Part shown: piece by piece, positions 8,600 to 15,758 of the stretch | Position numbering within the stretch: the first letter of the stretch is position 1 | Layout: each line of letters opens with the position of its first letter | Origin: Zobellia galactanivorans | GTDB taxonomy: Bacteria > Bacteroidota > Bacteroidia > Flavobacteriales > Flavobacteriaceae | DNA: 64,000 bases | Assembly: GCF_000973105.1 (NCBI RefSeq) | Contig: NC_015844.1 | Span: 3,096,501-3,160,500 of the forward strand | Direction: 5' to 3' | Notes under the pieces: model-generated | What the model saw: only the letters and a program-made list of their open reading frames with translations | Told to the model about the DNA's origin: nothing | Database searches by the model: none | Position numbers and translations under genes: made by a program

Positions 8600-9238
8600 T
8601 TATTTCAGTCTGAATGTAATAGGAATTGTTTTATAGACTACTACACTTTGTCCATTTTTTTTATAAGGTTCTAATTGTTTTAAAGAATTCATAATTGCAA
8701 AACATTCGGTATCTAATAGAATGTCAGCTCCTTCCGTAATGCTTAGATTATCGACTTTTCCATTCTCGTCTATCGTGAATTGAACAGTAACCCTTCCTTC
8801 AGTTCCGTTTTCTACGGCTATCTCAGGATATCTAAAATGCTTTATGATATGTTGCTGAATTTTTTCGTTATTCGGATCAGATTGAGTAGCTGTTCCCAAT
8901 TCCCAGTATCTAATTGCGTTTTCAGGAATAAATTCGCCATATTTTAGAGTGAAATTATAGTCTCTAGTCGATTCAATATTCCCTTTTTTGTCATATCGTG
9001 TCCATAAGCCATAGGGTTGTTTTCCCAAGTAGGATTTAGACCAAATTTTCTGACCTTTTTTCGTTTTTGAGAAAGTATGATTTGTAACGCTGTCATTAAT
9101 TTTTTTTATTTCCAGCATATATGGTCCACTTTCAACTTCTGTTTTACCATATTTATCTTTAAAATATTTGATTTCAGAATCTACCTGGCTAATAGCTAGA
9201 TTTGAGAATAACAGGAGTAGGATAAAAATTTTTGTCAT
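8600..9238 (-). CDS. Secreted TonB C-terminal domain protein
   Basis: 212 aa with a signal peptide at residues 1-17 (MTKIFILLLLFSNLAISQ). The middle part (about 25-100) contains MORN-like or toxin-antitoxin-like strand repeats (YLGKQPYGLWTRYDKKGNIE). The C-terminus (about 130-212) is a TonB_C domain: GTEGRVTVQFTIDENGKVDN, then an SLKQLEPYKKNG turn and a final IPITFRLK strand. Classical TonB has an N-terminal membrane anchor and a proline-rich linker; both are missing here. It is therefore one of the periplasmic TonB_C proteins frequent in Bacteroidota, not a proven energy transducer. It is a single gene in the cassette-like region. Confidence 0.8.
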   Translation of the reverse strand: MTKIFILLLLFSNLAISQVDSEIKYFKDKYGKTEVESGPYMLEIKKINDSVTNHTFSKTKKGQKIWSKSYLGKQPYGLWTRYDKKGNIESTRDYNFTLKYGEFIPENAIRYWELGTATQSDPNNEKIQQHIIKHFRYPEIAVENGTEGRVTVQFTIDENGKVDNLSITEGADILLDTECFAIMNSLKQLEPYKKNGQSVVVYKTIPITFRLK

Positions 9239-9445
9239 AAATGTTTATTTAAATTACATCTGTGAATAAATTGCGGTTATACATTGGGCCTGTTGCGCAG
9301 CTATGAATTCCATCAATACCTACTTGTTAGGTAGTTTTTTGTAAAATATAACTAACAGATATATTGGGTTTTTATTATTTTCTATAATTCAAAAACCATC
9401 AATTTATTGCTGATGACGGTGGTGCAAGGGTTACTATTGTTGTAG

Positions 9446-10276
9446 CTAGTTTTTTATGCTTACTAATCCAATTCTTTTTCGCATCTCTTTACAAATTTTA
9501 TCTGTTGAACGAATTATTTCTAACGTATTATTTTCTGCATTTTCCCAGTATTCATCATCATTTTCAGTTTCAAAATTATATTCAAGTATTTCTTTCTTAA
9601 CTAACTTTATTAGGTTGTCTATTTCCTCATAGACTAATTCAGAATAAAAAGGTTTATTATTTTCAAATGTATTTAAACACTTTTTAAAAGACTGTCGAAA
9701 TTTTTCAAGTTTTCTTTTCTTTCTATCCGTTTCTGATTCTTTTGGGTTAACGATGTCTAATTTAGGTCTCAAGGTAATTGTAGAATTGCGCATATTTACT
9801 AAATCTCCCCATAGTTGATTATATATTTCAAACTCTTTTTCAAACTGTATTTTGTGAATAGATGCTTCCTTGTTATTTTTCAGTTTTTCAGATTCGTTTT
9901 TTAATATTTTGTCATTGTAATATTGGGTTTTAAAATACCATTTAAAAAATCCAAAGCCAATCATTATTAATCCAATTATAGCAATTACAGAATACATTTT
10001 CAGCTCCTTAGGAAGTCTCTTTATATCCCTATTTATTTGTTCTTCAAGTACATTTAATTTTATTTTCTCATTAATTAATTCTTGATGAAGGTTTATTATT
10101 GAATCTTTTTCGGTATTGGTTTTTAGTATTTGGTTTTTAACATTGTAGTCGTCAACTTTTAAATAGATTTCATTTGGTTTGGTGTTATATAAGTAAGTTC
10201 CAAAAACAAAAAGAATCAATCCAAAAATTGATAAAAATTTGTATAAGTTGTCTGTAGGTAAGTTAGGTATTTTCAT
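9446..10276 (-). CDS. Hypothetical membrane protein with two helices and coiled coils
   Basis: 276 aa. Residues about 12-30 form a first membrane helix. A charged, probably helical segment (about 45-92) and a second helix (about 93-113) follow. The remainder is soluble, highly charged and alpha-helical, with DNRKKRKLEKF-like basic stretches and an acidic patch at about 235-250. I recognise no family. Upstream of the start the DNA reads CCGTTGTAGC on the coding strand, a motif similar to the ends of the neighbouring palindromic elements. Function unknown. Confidence 0.6.
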   Translation of the reverse strand: MKIPNLPTDNLYKFLSIFGLILFVFGTYLYNTKPNEIYLKVDDYNVKNQILKTNTEKDSIINLHQELINEKIKLNVLEEQINRDIKRLPKELKMYSVIAIIGLIMIGFGFFKWYFKTQYYNDKILKNESEKLKNNKEASIHKIQFEKEFEIYNQLWGDLVNMRNSTITLRPKLDIVNPKESETDRKKRKLEKFRQSFKKCLNTFENNKPFYSELVYEEIDNLIKLVKKEILEYNFETENDDEYWENAENNTLEIIRSTDKICKEMRKRIGLVSIKN

Positions 10277-10517
10277 TTTTCAAATTAGCTACAACGGCAG
10301 TCTGTCTCAAAACCACCTTTGATTTTGAATAAATTTAAGCAATTTGTGGTACAATGGATATCGGCCTGAAAGAAGGTTGGATTTTCATAAATAGGGATAT
10401 AGGGTCTAAGAGCGCATATTTCGGTCTCACAAGGAAGAAAAGGAACATTTTAAGGATGTTGGTTCGATGTTTTGCCCTGGTTTCGGGCTTGCATCCTAAT
10501 TTGATACGTCTTTTTAA

Positions 10518-10739
10518 ATGCTAGGCCAGAGCAATCTGGAGAACATCGTCAGCGACCCTTAGCTTATGGCGCATTGTTCCCTGCGGTTGTTCATCCTTTA
10601 CTTTATCGGTTACGATTTAGACGAGGAGCTCCCCTGGCACAGTACGATAAGCCCTACGCGCCAACTGTTCCCCGAAAGTGCGCTTCTATATTTACAGGGC
10701 CGCTCTGCCAAACATCCAATATTAGAGTTCCGTTTCTGA
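10518..10739 (+). pseudogene. Transposase relic (DUF772/IS1182-like N-terminal part)
   Basis: The frame from the ATG at 10518 reads MLGQSNLENIVSDP, a TAG stop at 10560, then LMAHCSLRLFILYFIGYDLD and EELPWHSTISPTRQLFPES before drifting into unrelated sequence and stopping at 10737. The GYDLDEELPWHSTIS core is characteristic of DUF772-type transposases of the IS1182 and related families. The internal stop and missing catalytic C-terminal part show that it is dead. It is the only mobile-element remnant seen in the cassette-like region. No terminal repeats were recognised. Confidence 0.7.
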
Positions 10740-10802
10740 TCCGACATAAAAAAAGCCCCGTAAAGAGGCTTATATAAATTCGTTTTTTGGCTTATCAACG
10801 GC

Positions 10803-10856
10803 TTGTGCAACGGTTACTTTTGTTAGCAAATGTGGCGATACGTTCGAGTAAGCACG
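10803..10856. repeat. 54-bp perfect intergenic repeat, copy 2
   Basis: Identical over 54 bp to 7875-7928. The sequence to its right has two further tandem-like relatives of the GAGTAAAGTCCATTTGCG segment (about 10886-10940). It lies just past the transposase relic. Confidence 0.85.
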
Positions 10857-11096
10857 TTCCGTTTCCATTCCCGTATTTTTCCGTTCGAGTCAAGTCCATC
10901 TGCGTGACAGTTGCGCCCGAGTAAAGTCCATTTGCGCAAACCTGCTCAGAATTCCATTCCTACTTTTGAAAAATGCAAAAATTGAGGACTTACGTCCTTA
11001 AAATGACAAATTAGTATAGCTGTTTTTTTGGTAACGAGTCTGTTACAAATAAGACCATTTTATTTGATAAATCTTATTTTAGAACACCCTATGTTT

Positions 11097-11261
11097 TTAG
11101 TACCTTTCAGAAGTTGCGATTATAAATACCATTGTAACGACAAACACAAAAACGAGTTCTAGAACCTCAATTTGACTGGTTGAACTGTAATCATAAATTG
11201 CAATTCCAACTGGTGCTCCAAGACTAGGAACTAATGTTTTTTTTGTAAAATATTTTTTCAT
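11097..11261 (-). CDS. Possible 54-aa membrane peptide
   Basis: A short frame from the ATG at 11261 to the TAA at 11097 reads MKKYFTKKTLVPSLGAPVGI and continues with an acidic patch, then a 15-residue hydrophobic segment (LVFVFVVTMVFIIAT). A basic start followed by one membrane segment is plausible for a small membrane protein. It occupies a position between two palindromic/repeat elements, as expected of one cassette. I recognise no homologue. The evidence is limited to frame, composition and position. Confidence 0.35.
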   Translation of the reverse strand: MKKYFTKKTLVPSLGAPVGIAIYDYSSTSQIEVLELVFVFVVTMVFIIATSERY

Positions 11262-11297
11262 CCTTTAAAACTTGAATTATTTTTTGGAGCCATTTTA

Positions 11298-11427
11298 GTT
11301 AACGTGTTTGTGTATGATTTCGTTGCGTGTTTCAGCAACTAATTTAGCAAATACAAACCGAATAGAAAATCCGCGAGGATTTTCGTAAGTAGGCGAGTAC
11401 CAGCAATGAATTATACACGGTGTTGGC
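11298..11427. repeat. Palindromic cassette-boundary element (attC-like)
   Basis: 130 bp with two nested inverted repeats. The outer arms are 11298-11326 (GTTAAC then GTGTATGATTTCGTTGC) and 11403-11427 (GCAATGAATTATACAC then GTTGGC), matching over about 16 bp with small differences. Inside lies a perfect 8-bp hairpin, GAAAATCC-GCGA-GGATTTTC, at 11365-11384. On the gene strand the element runs from GCCAAC near one stop codon to GTTAAC before the next start. This agrees in layout, though not exactly in consensus, with attC R''/R' boxes. Confidence 0.55.
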
Positions 11428-11437
11428 GGTAGTTTTT

Positions 11438-11734
11438 TTATTGATATTTTTCCAAAGCTTCTTTATAAATTGCTTCTGTTTCGTCTTTAAAACGGTCTTT
11501 ATTATTTAAGAACGTATTAAGCTTTTCATAAATACCTTTGTAGATTATTTGATGTGCTTTATTCGCCAAATTATTTTCATCATAAACGTCCATTTCAAAA
11601 TCTTCTTCAATTGCGAAATCTAGAAGTTTCATTAAATCTTCTTTTTCTATTTTGTCAATTTCAGTCCAATTTTCCGGTTCCGCTTTATCTTTTAGGAAAA
11701 AGGCTTGGTTATTATTAATCTTTAAGAATTTCAT
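11438..11734 (-). CDS. Small acidic partner of the PHP-ATPase
   Basis: 98 aa, acidic and probably mostly helical. It begins MKFLKINNNQAFFLKD and has an EKEDLMKLLDFAIEEDFEMD helix. I recognise no named family. The start overlaps the end of the PHP-ATPase gene by 20 bp, a strong sign of translational coupling, and a palindromic element follows the stop directly. The two genes therefore occupy one unit between repeats. It could be a regulator, an inhibitor (antitoxin-like) or an obligate subunit of the ATPase. Confidence 0.65.
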   Translation of the reverse strand: MKFLKINNNQAFFLKDKAEPENWTEIDKIEKEDLMKLLDFAIEEDFEMDVYDENNLANKAHQIIYKGIYEKLNTFLNNKDRFKDETEAIYKEALEKYQ

Positions 11735-13727
11735 AATTCGTTATATTTCTTTGGTTATAAGCATCTTCTCCTGCTTCTAAACAGTTTAGAAGTACATCTA
11801 AGTTTTTAATTGTTTCTCCACCAACACTTTTTAATATTTTGCTAGTTGGATGACCAAAAAACACTTTGTAATCTACATTTCCTGCATTAACAGTTTTTTG
11901 CGTAAATACAAGGTGATTAGGATTTATTGATGCTCCGATAGTACTATTGTGAGTAACAACAATTACTGGAATTTCCTTTGATATTTCTTTAATTAATTCG
12001 TTTACCTCGCTTTTAAGAAAAATATTATCAAAAGAAGATTCTGGCTCGTCAATCAATAACAAATCGTGCTTTAATGCGTCACTTATTTCGTGAAGTAAAT
12101 TAAATTCAGAACGTTCTCCACCTGAAACTTCATAGCCGTGTTTATTTAATGTTCTGTAATCGATATCTACAAAATATTTATAGAATTCAGTTTCTTCGAT
12201 TCCTACGTTTTGAAGAGAAATTAAAAATTTATATGGATTCTCGTAATTATTGAACGCATCACTAAAACGTAAATTGGTTTTACTTTTCTTTTTTAATTGT
12301 CCAGCTCCTGTATATTGTTTCGTTTTTGCTAAAACTTTAAAACCTCGTATTTCTTTACTATCAATAATTTTTTCTGATTGGACATTTTTAACCAACTTAA
12401 TAAACTTTTCAACTTTAATTTTCTCTGATTGAATTTTTGAAAAATCAACTTCCTCAATAGATGTTGTTGTTGAGCGAAATTTCAAACTATCTTTTATAGA
12501 TTCTATTAAATTATTTGTCCAATCTTTTTTTAGATTTTGCTCATAAAGTTCATTGTACTTTTGAATTAGTTCAATAGCTAAATTCTTTAAACTAATATCT
12601 GTTGCGTGCTTATTTACTATATCTTTATACTCGTTGGTTTCAAGTAAAGTTTCTGTAGCAGATATTAACTTTTTAAGATTTTCTAAACTATCAAGTGTGA
12701 ATTTCGTTTCATTATACAATTTACATTTTGAAAATGTATCTAAATTATTAGTTTCAGAAGCATATTTTTTTAGAGAAATTAAATATTTGTCGAGCGAAAT
12801 TTCATTAGATTTTAAATCTATTTCGTTTACGTCTAAAACAACATCTTTAAATTCTTTGAGATAATTTTCCGTAACTAAACTGTGTCTTGTTGTAACTAAT
12901 TTTTTGAAATTCTCTTTATCATTTTGTAGTAAAGAAAATTGTCTTAAATATTTTACGTTATCAAAATTTTCGCAAATCTTGTCGAGTGTATATGTTTTAC
13001 CAGAAGAACGACCTCCAACGATTACATTTAAACTTGTTGACAACATAATTCCATCATCAGTCGCTTGAAAAAAGTCATTTCCATCTTCTTCTGAAAGAAA
13101 GACTTTAGTTTTATCATATAAACAACCTTTTATAGCATTTAATGTTGTCTCTTCAACATCAACATAAGTTTGTCTTGTTGGATATGAAGACATATTTTCA
13201 ACAAACCTACAATCACTAAAAATTAGAGGTGTAAGTTTGTCAGCCTCTTTTATACAAGTTTTAAATTTTCTTAAACTAGTTACTTCTCCTGCAATGATGT
13301 TATCTCCTAATTTTTCTAAGGTGATTGGTTTAATATTTGGCTTTTTATCGTAGTGAGGAATTAAAAGGTAATCTTTGAGATTAGGAAAAATATCAATTAA
13401 TTGCTCATAATTTATAGAATCATCTTTGGTAGGAATAAGGTCTTTTACTTTTTGGCATTTTAAAGCAAAATCATCAAGAATATCATTTTCAGATATTAAT
13501 AATAAATGACCTCCTTCTAAATCAATTTCAATTCCAGGAAAAACTTTAATTTCTAGTTTTTTACATATTTCTTCAAATTGGATTTTGTCAAACAAATTAT
13601 GATTAGTAATAGCTATACAATCAATTTTAAGAAGATTTACATATTCCTGAAGTGATTCTATGTCAAATTCAAAATGTCTGTCGCTTACAGATTGAACGGT
13701 GTGAATATGGAAATCAATTTTTTTCAA
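11715..13727 (-). CDS. PHP phosphoesterase fused to SMC/ABC-type ATPase (TrlF-like)
   Basis: 670 aa. The N-terminal PHP domain (about 1-210) keeps the metal ligands: HIH at residues 7-9, H43 in ITNHN, E67 in FPGIEID, H74 in GGHLLL, H125 in IPHYDKKP and D172 in FSDCRF. The rest is an SMC/ABC-like ATPase: Walker A GGRSSGKT (238-245), a long helical insert (about 260-520), signature SGGER (535-539), Walker B LLLIDEP (556-562) and the H-loop VTHN (591-594). The architecture matches TrlF-type PHP-AAA proteins, thought to be ATP-gated nucleases in defence. The biological role here is inference. It is coupled to a 98-aa partner. Confidence 0.8.
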   Translation of the reverse strand: MKKIDFHIHTVQSVSDRHFEFDIESLQEYVNLLKIDCIAITNHNLFDKIQFEEICKKLEIKVFPGIEIDLEGGHLLLISENDILDDFALKCQKVKDLIPTKDDSINYEQLIDIFPNLKDYLLIPHYDKKPNIKPITLEKLGDNIIAGEVTSLRKFKTCIKEADKLTPLIFSDCRFVENMSSYPTRQTYVDVEETTLNAIKGCLYDKTKVFLSEEDGNDFFQATDDGIMLSTSLNVIVGGRSSGKTYTLDKICENFDNVKYLRQFSLLQNDKENFKKLVTTRHSLVTENYLKEFKDVVLDVNEIDLKSNEISLDKYLISLKKYASETNNLDTFSKCKLYNETKFTLDSLENLKKLISATETLLETNEYKDIVNKHATDISLKNLAIELIQKYNELYEQNLKKDWTNNLIESIKDSLKFRSTTTSIEEVDFSKIQSEKIKVEKFIKLVKNVQSEKIIDSKEIRGFKVLAKTKQYTGAGQLKKKSKTNLRFSDAFNNYENPYKFLISLQNVGIEETEFYKYFVDIDYRTLNKHGYEVSGGERSEFNLLHEISDALKHDLLLIDEPESSFDNIFLKSEVNELIKEISKEIPVIVVTHNSTIGASINPNHLVFTQKTVNAGNVDYKVFFGHPTSKILKSVGGETIKNLDVLLNCLEAGEDAYNQRNITNYEILKD

Positions 13728-13760
13728 TTATGTATGTTTTTTAAATTACCGCCAACGTAC

Positions 13761-13786
13761 GTATATGTGTACAATTACACATATAC
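13761..13786. repeat. Perfect 11-bp stem hairpin upstream of the PHP-ATPase
   Basis: GTATATGTGTA (13761-13771), loop CAAT, TACACATATAC (13776-13786). The repeat-end motif GCCAAC (13751-13756) lies just to the left, between the hairpin and the gene start. The hairpin has no T-tract and probably belongs to the cassette-boundary element. Confidence 0.6.
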
Positions 13787-13869
13787 CTCTTTATTTGGGT
13801 ATAAATGTAATCGTTTAGCTTGCCCAAATACATGCCAATATAAAAAATCTTACACTTGTATTCTTACAG

Positions 13870-13995
13870 AAAAGCGTAATCTCAAAAAAAAATAGGGTTA
13901 AAATCTAAAAAGCAAAAGTAGTTGATATGTCTAGTAGTTATAAGCTTGTTAGTGAAGCAAGCTGGCACGAGCGTGACGCTTGCGCTAGCGGGGGT
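13870..13995. repeat. Long intergenic repeat, copy B
   Basis: Contiguous form of the repeat seen as two blocks at 6953-7178. The first 41 bp are identical, and the remaining part runs through the AGTTGATATGTCTAGTAGTT segment to the GC-rich hairpin end (CACGAGCGTGACGCTTGCGC then GGGGG). It lies downstream of the alpha/beta hydrolase gene, in the same relation to the minus-strand genes as copy A. The conserved length without a reading frame argues for a DNA- or RNA-level element. Confidence 0.85.
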
Positions 13996-14039
13996 GCCGA
14001 ACGCACGAATGCTTAGTTATGGTAAAACGTTTTTTTCTT

Positions 14040-15005
14040 TCAATTGGTTTCAGCTATTAATAATATTTCTTTATTGATTATTTCAGCATTTTCCTTTTTT
14101 GTAATTATAGAACCGTGATTTGCATCCATATAAAACTGTTTTCCTTTAGTAGATAGTTCTTTCAGTTCTTTTTGCATTTCGTACCATATTTGAGAATCTC
14201 CGTATTGTTCTTTTGCTGTAAAAACTAAAACAGGTAATGAATCCAAACGACTTGATTGACTAGCCCGTAAAAGAATATCATTATTTATACGATTTTCCTT
14301 TAGATATCTACGATAAACTTTTCCAGAATAAGAAGTAAGATTGTGTTTACGATTCTGGCAATCTTTTGGTAAATCCTCATCTATAGATTTTCGGCTTCTT
14401 AATGAATTATAAACTCCCATTAGTCCCATATCGGAAAGGACTGCAAGAGTTTTTATTAAACTAATTTGATTTTCTTCAAATAACCCATTTTCGGCTAATC
14501 GTTTCCATTGTTCTGGATGACTTGAGTCTATAAAGACCATTGCTTTTATTTCATTTGGATATAGGTCTCTGAATATTCGATTATAAGGACCACCCATAGA
14601 GTGACCTGCTAATATATAGGGTGGTTTTTCACCATTCTTTTCTAGTAATTTATGTAATTGGCGAGCATAAAATTCTGATGTAATACTGTCTTTACTTGGC
14701 TCGCTAAACCATTTTCCTTCCCTGTCATAACGAACAACTCTCAAACTTTTTTTCAATCCCTCAGCAACCCAATGAAATACATCTGTATCATTTCCTGCAC
14801 CTGATTCAAGGATAATAGTTGGTAATTGATTTTTTGGACCTTCTGCTCTTATGTGAAGTTTAGTTCCATCAACATTAACTAATTTTCCTGGAGGAACTGG
14901 TTTTGAACTAAATAGTCGGAAACATAATCCAGATACCAATATTAGAATTATAAGTCCAGCAAAAATTTTACCAATCCATTTTATTATTTTTAGTATTAAT
15001 TTCAT
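14040..15005 (-). CDS. Alpha/beta hydrolase
   Basis: 321 aa. Residues 8-30 are a membrane anchor or uncleaved signal (GKIFAGLIILILVSGLCF). The hydrolase domain follows: VDGTKLHIRAEGP, an oxyanion-region LESGAGNDTDVFHWV, the nucleophile elbow GHSMGGPYN (Ser at about 136), the acid in a VLVFTAKEQYGDSQ strand end, and the histidine in DANHGSIIT near the C-terminus. All three triad positions therefore seem present. Homologues act on esters, lactones or haloalkanes, and the substrate cannot be read from sequence. It is the first gene (in transcription order) of the cassette-like region and is followed by the long repeat. Confidence 0.85.
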   Translation of the reverse strand: MKLILKIIKWIGKIFAGLIILILVSGLCFRLFSSKPVPPGKLVNVDGTKLHIRAEGPKNQLPTIILESGAGNDTDVFHWVAEGLKKSLRVVRYDREGKWFSEPSKDSITSEFYARQLHKLLEKNGEKPPYILAGHSMGGPYNRIFRDLYPNEIKAMVFIDSSHPEQWKRLAENGLFEENQISLIKTLAVLSDMGLMGVYNSLRSRKSIDEDLPKDCQNRKHNLTSYSGKVYRRYLKENRINNDILLRASQSSRLDSLPVLVFTAKEQYGDSQIWYEMQKELKELSTKGKQFYMDANHGSIITKKENAEIINKEILLIAETN

Positions 15006-15178
15006 CGTTTTCTTTAAATGTTTTACAACAATGGGATATTGTTATTGATGCTATATCCTTCTTTTTAGGACCCCTAATGTAGCACCTTTGTGAAGACCTA
15101 CCTTACAGATTTATGTAAGGCTTTTAAGAAAGTTTTTAACAGGCCCTCCGTAGAGGGGGCCAAACAGTAATTAGGCCA

Positions 15179-15395
15179 TTGCTGGCCCTAAAAAAGCAAA
15201 ACGTTTTGATAGACGATGTGTTTTTTAATTACAACACCACGGTCGCTGCCGAAGAACGCAAGTTAGGTTTTGGGGAGAGTTCCCAGTTTTTGGTGAACTC
15301 CCGGGAAAGCAAACTCATAGATGCCGAACTAAAAAGGAATGCCGTGTGCAACAATTTTTTTCGGCCAAGGCCCAATTGTTCCATTCCATTGGGGG
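15179..15395 (+). pseudogene. TolC-family outer-membrane efflux protein relic (C-terminal part)
   Basis: The plus-strand frame from 15179 reads NYNTTVAAEERKLGFGESSQ and then FLVNSRESKLIDAELKRNAV. This closely follows the conserved C-terminal repeat of TolC/OMF proteins (EERKF-GESSLFLVN-RE-KLI-AQ-K). The match continues as FFSAKAQLFHSIGG (15355-15390) but only in another frame, with the shift located in a run of seven T around 15354-15360. The N-terminal three quarters of the gene and its usual RND partners are absent. It is a dead fragment, marking a past deletion at the edge of the cassette-like region. Confidence 0.65.
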
Positions 15396-15602
15396 GAATC
15401 CTAAAAACCGGTAGGGTAGTGGTGTAGCGGTGATTTTGGGGTTTAGGGCCCCATTTTTTAGTTAGGGGAATAAATTCGCTGTGCGGTATCGGTTTTACGA
15501 CCATATATGGCCCCTATGCCGCTTATCTTCTATAGGTCCACTTGGTCGGCTTTCTGCCCCTTGCCCTGAAATAAGCGGGAACTTTGTAGCAAATTATATG
15601 TT

Positions 15603-15734
15603 ATGAAAGCCATGTATATAAAGCTTAAGATCCGTATAGAAGGAGGGGACACCTTGGCGATGGTCGTATGTTTCTTTATTTCCCTCTCCGTTTTCTTTAT
15701 TCTGAAAGTCTTGAGCAGGGAGCTTCCTTTGTAA
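15603..15734 (+). CDS. Possible 43-aa single-helix membrane peptide
   Basis: ATG at 15603 to TAA at 15732 encodes a basic N-terminus (MKAMYIKLKIRIEGGD), one hydrophobic helix (LAMVVCFFISLSVFFILKVL) and a short basic end. This is the standard layout of small membrane peptides, but there is no homologue I recognise and no clear ribosome-binding site. It lies between the TolC relic and the convergent PhoD-like gene and may be chance. Confidence 0.3.
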   Translation: MKAMYIKLKIRIEGGDTLAMVVCFFISLSVFFILKVLSRELPL

Positions 15735-15758
15735 TACCCGTTAGAGCTTTTAAAGAAG

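Noticed and set aside
10574-10810. Two short frames on opposite strands (67 and 66 codons)
   Set aside because: They are shadows of the transposase relic, which is in another plus-strand frame.
15229-15504. 91-codon minus-strand frame
   Set aside because: It is antisense to the TolC-family relic and has no protein similarity.
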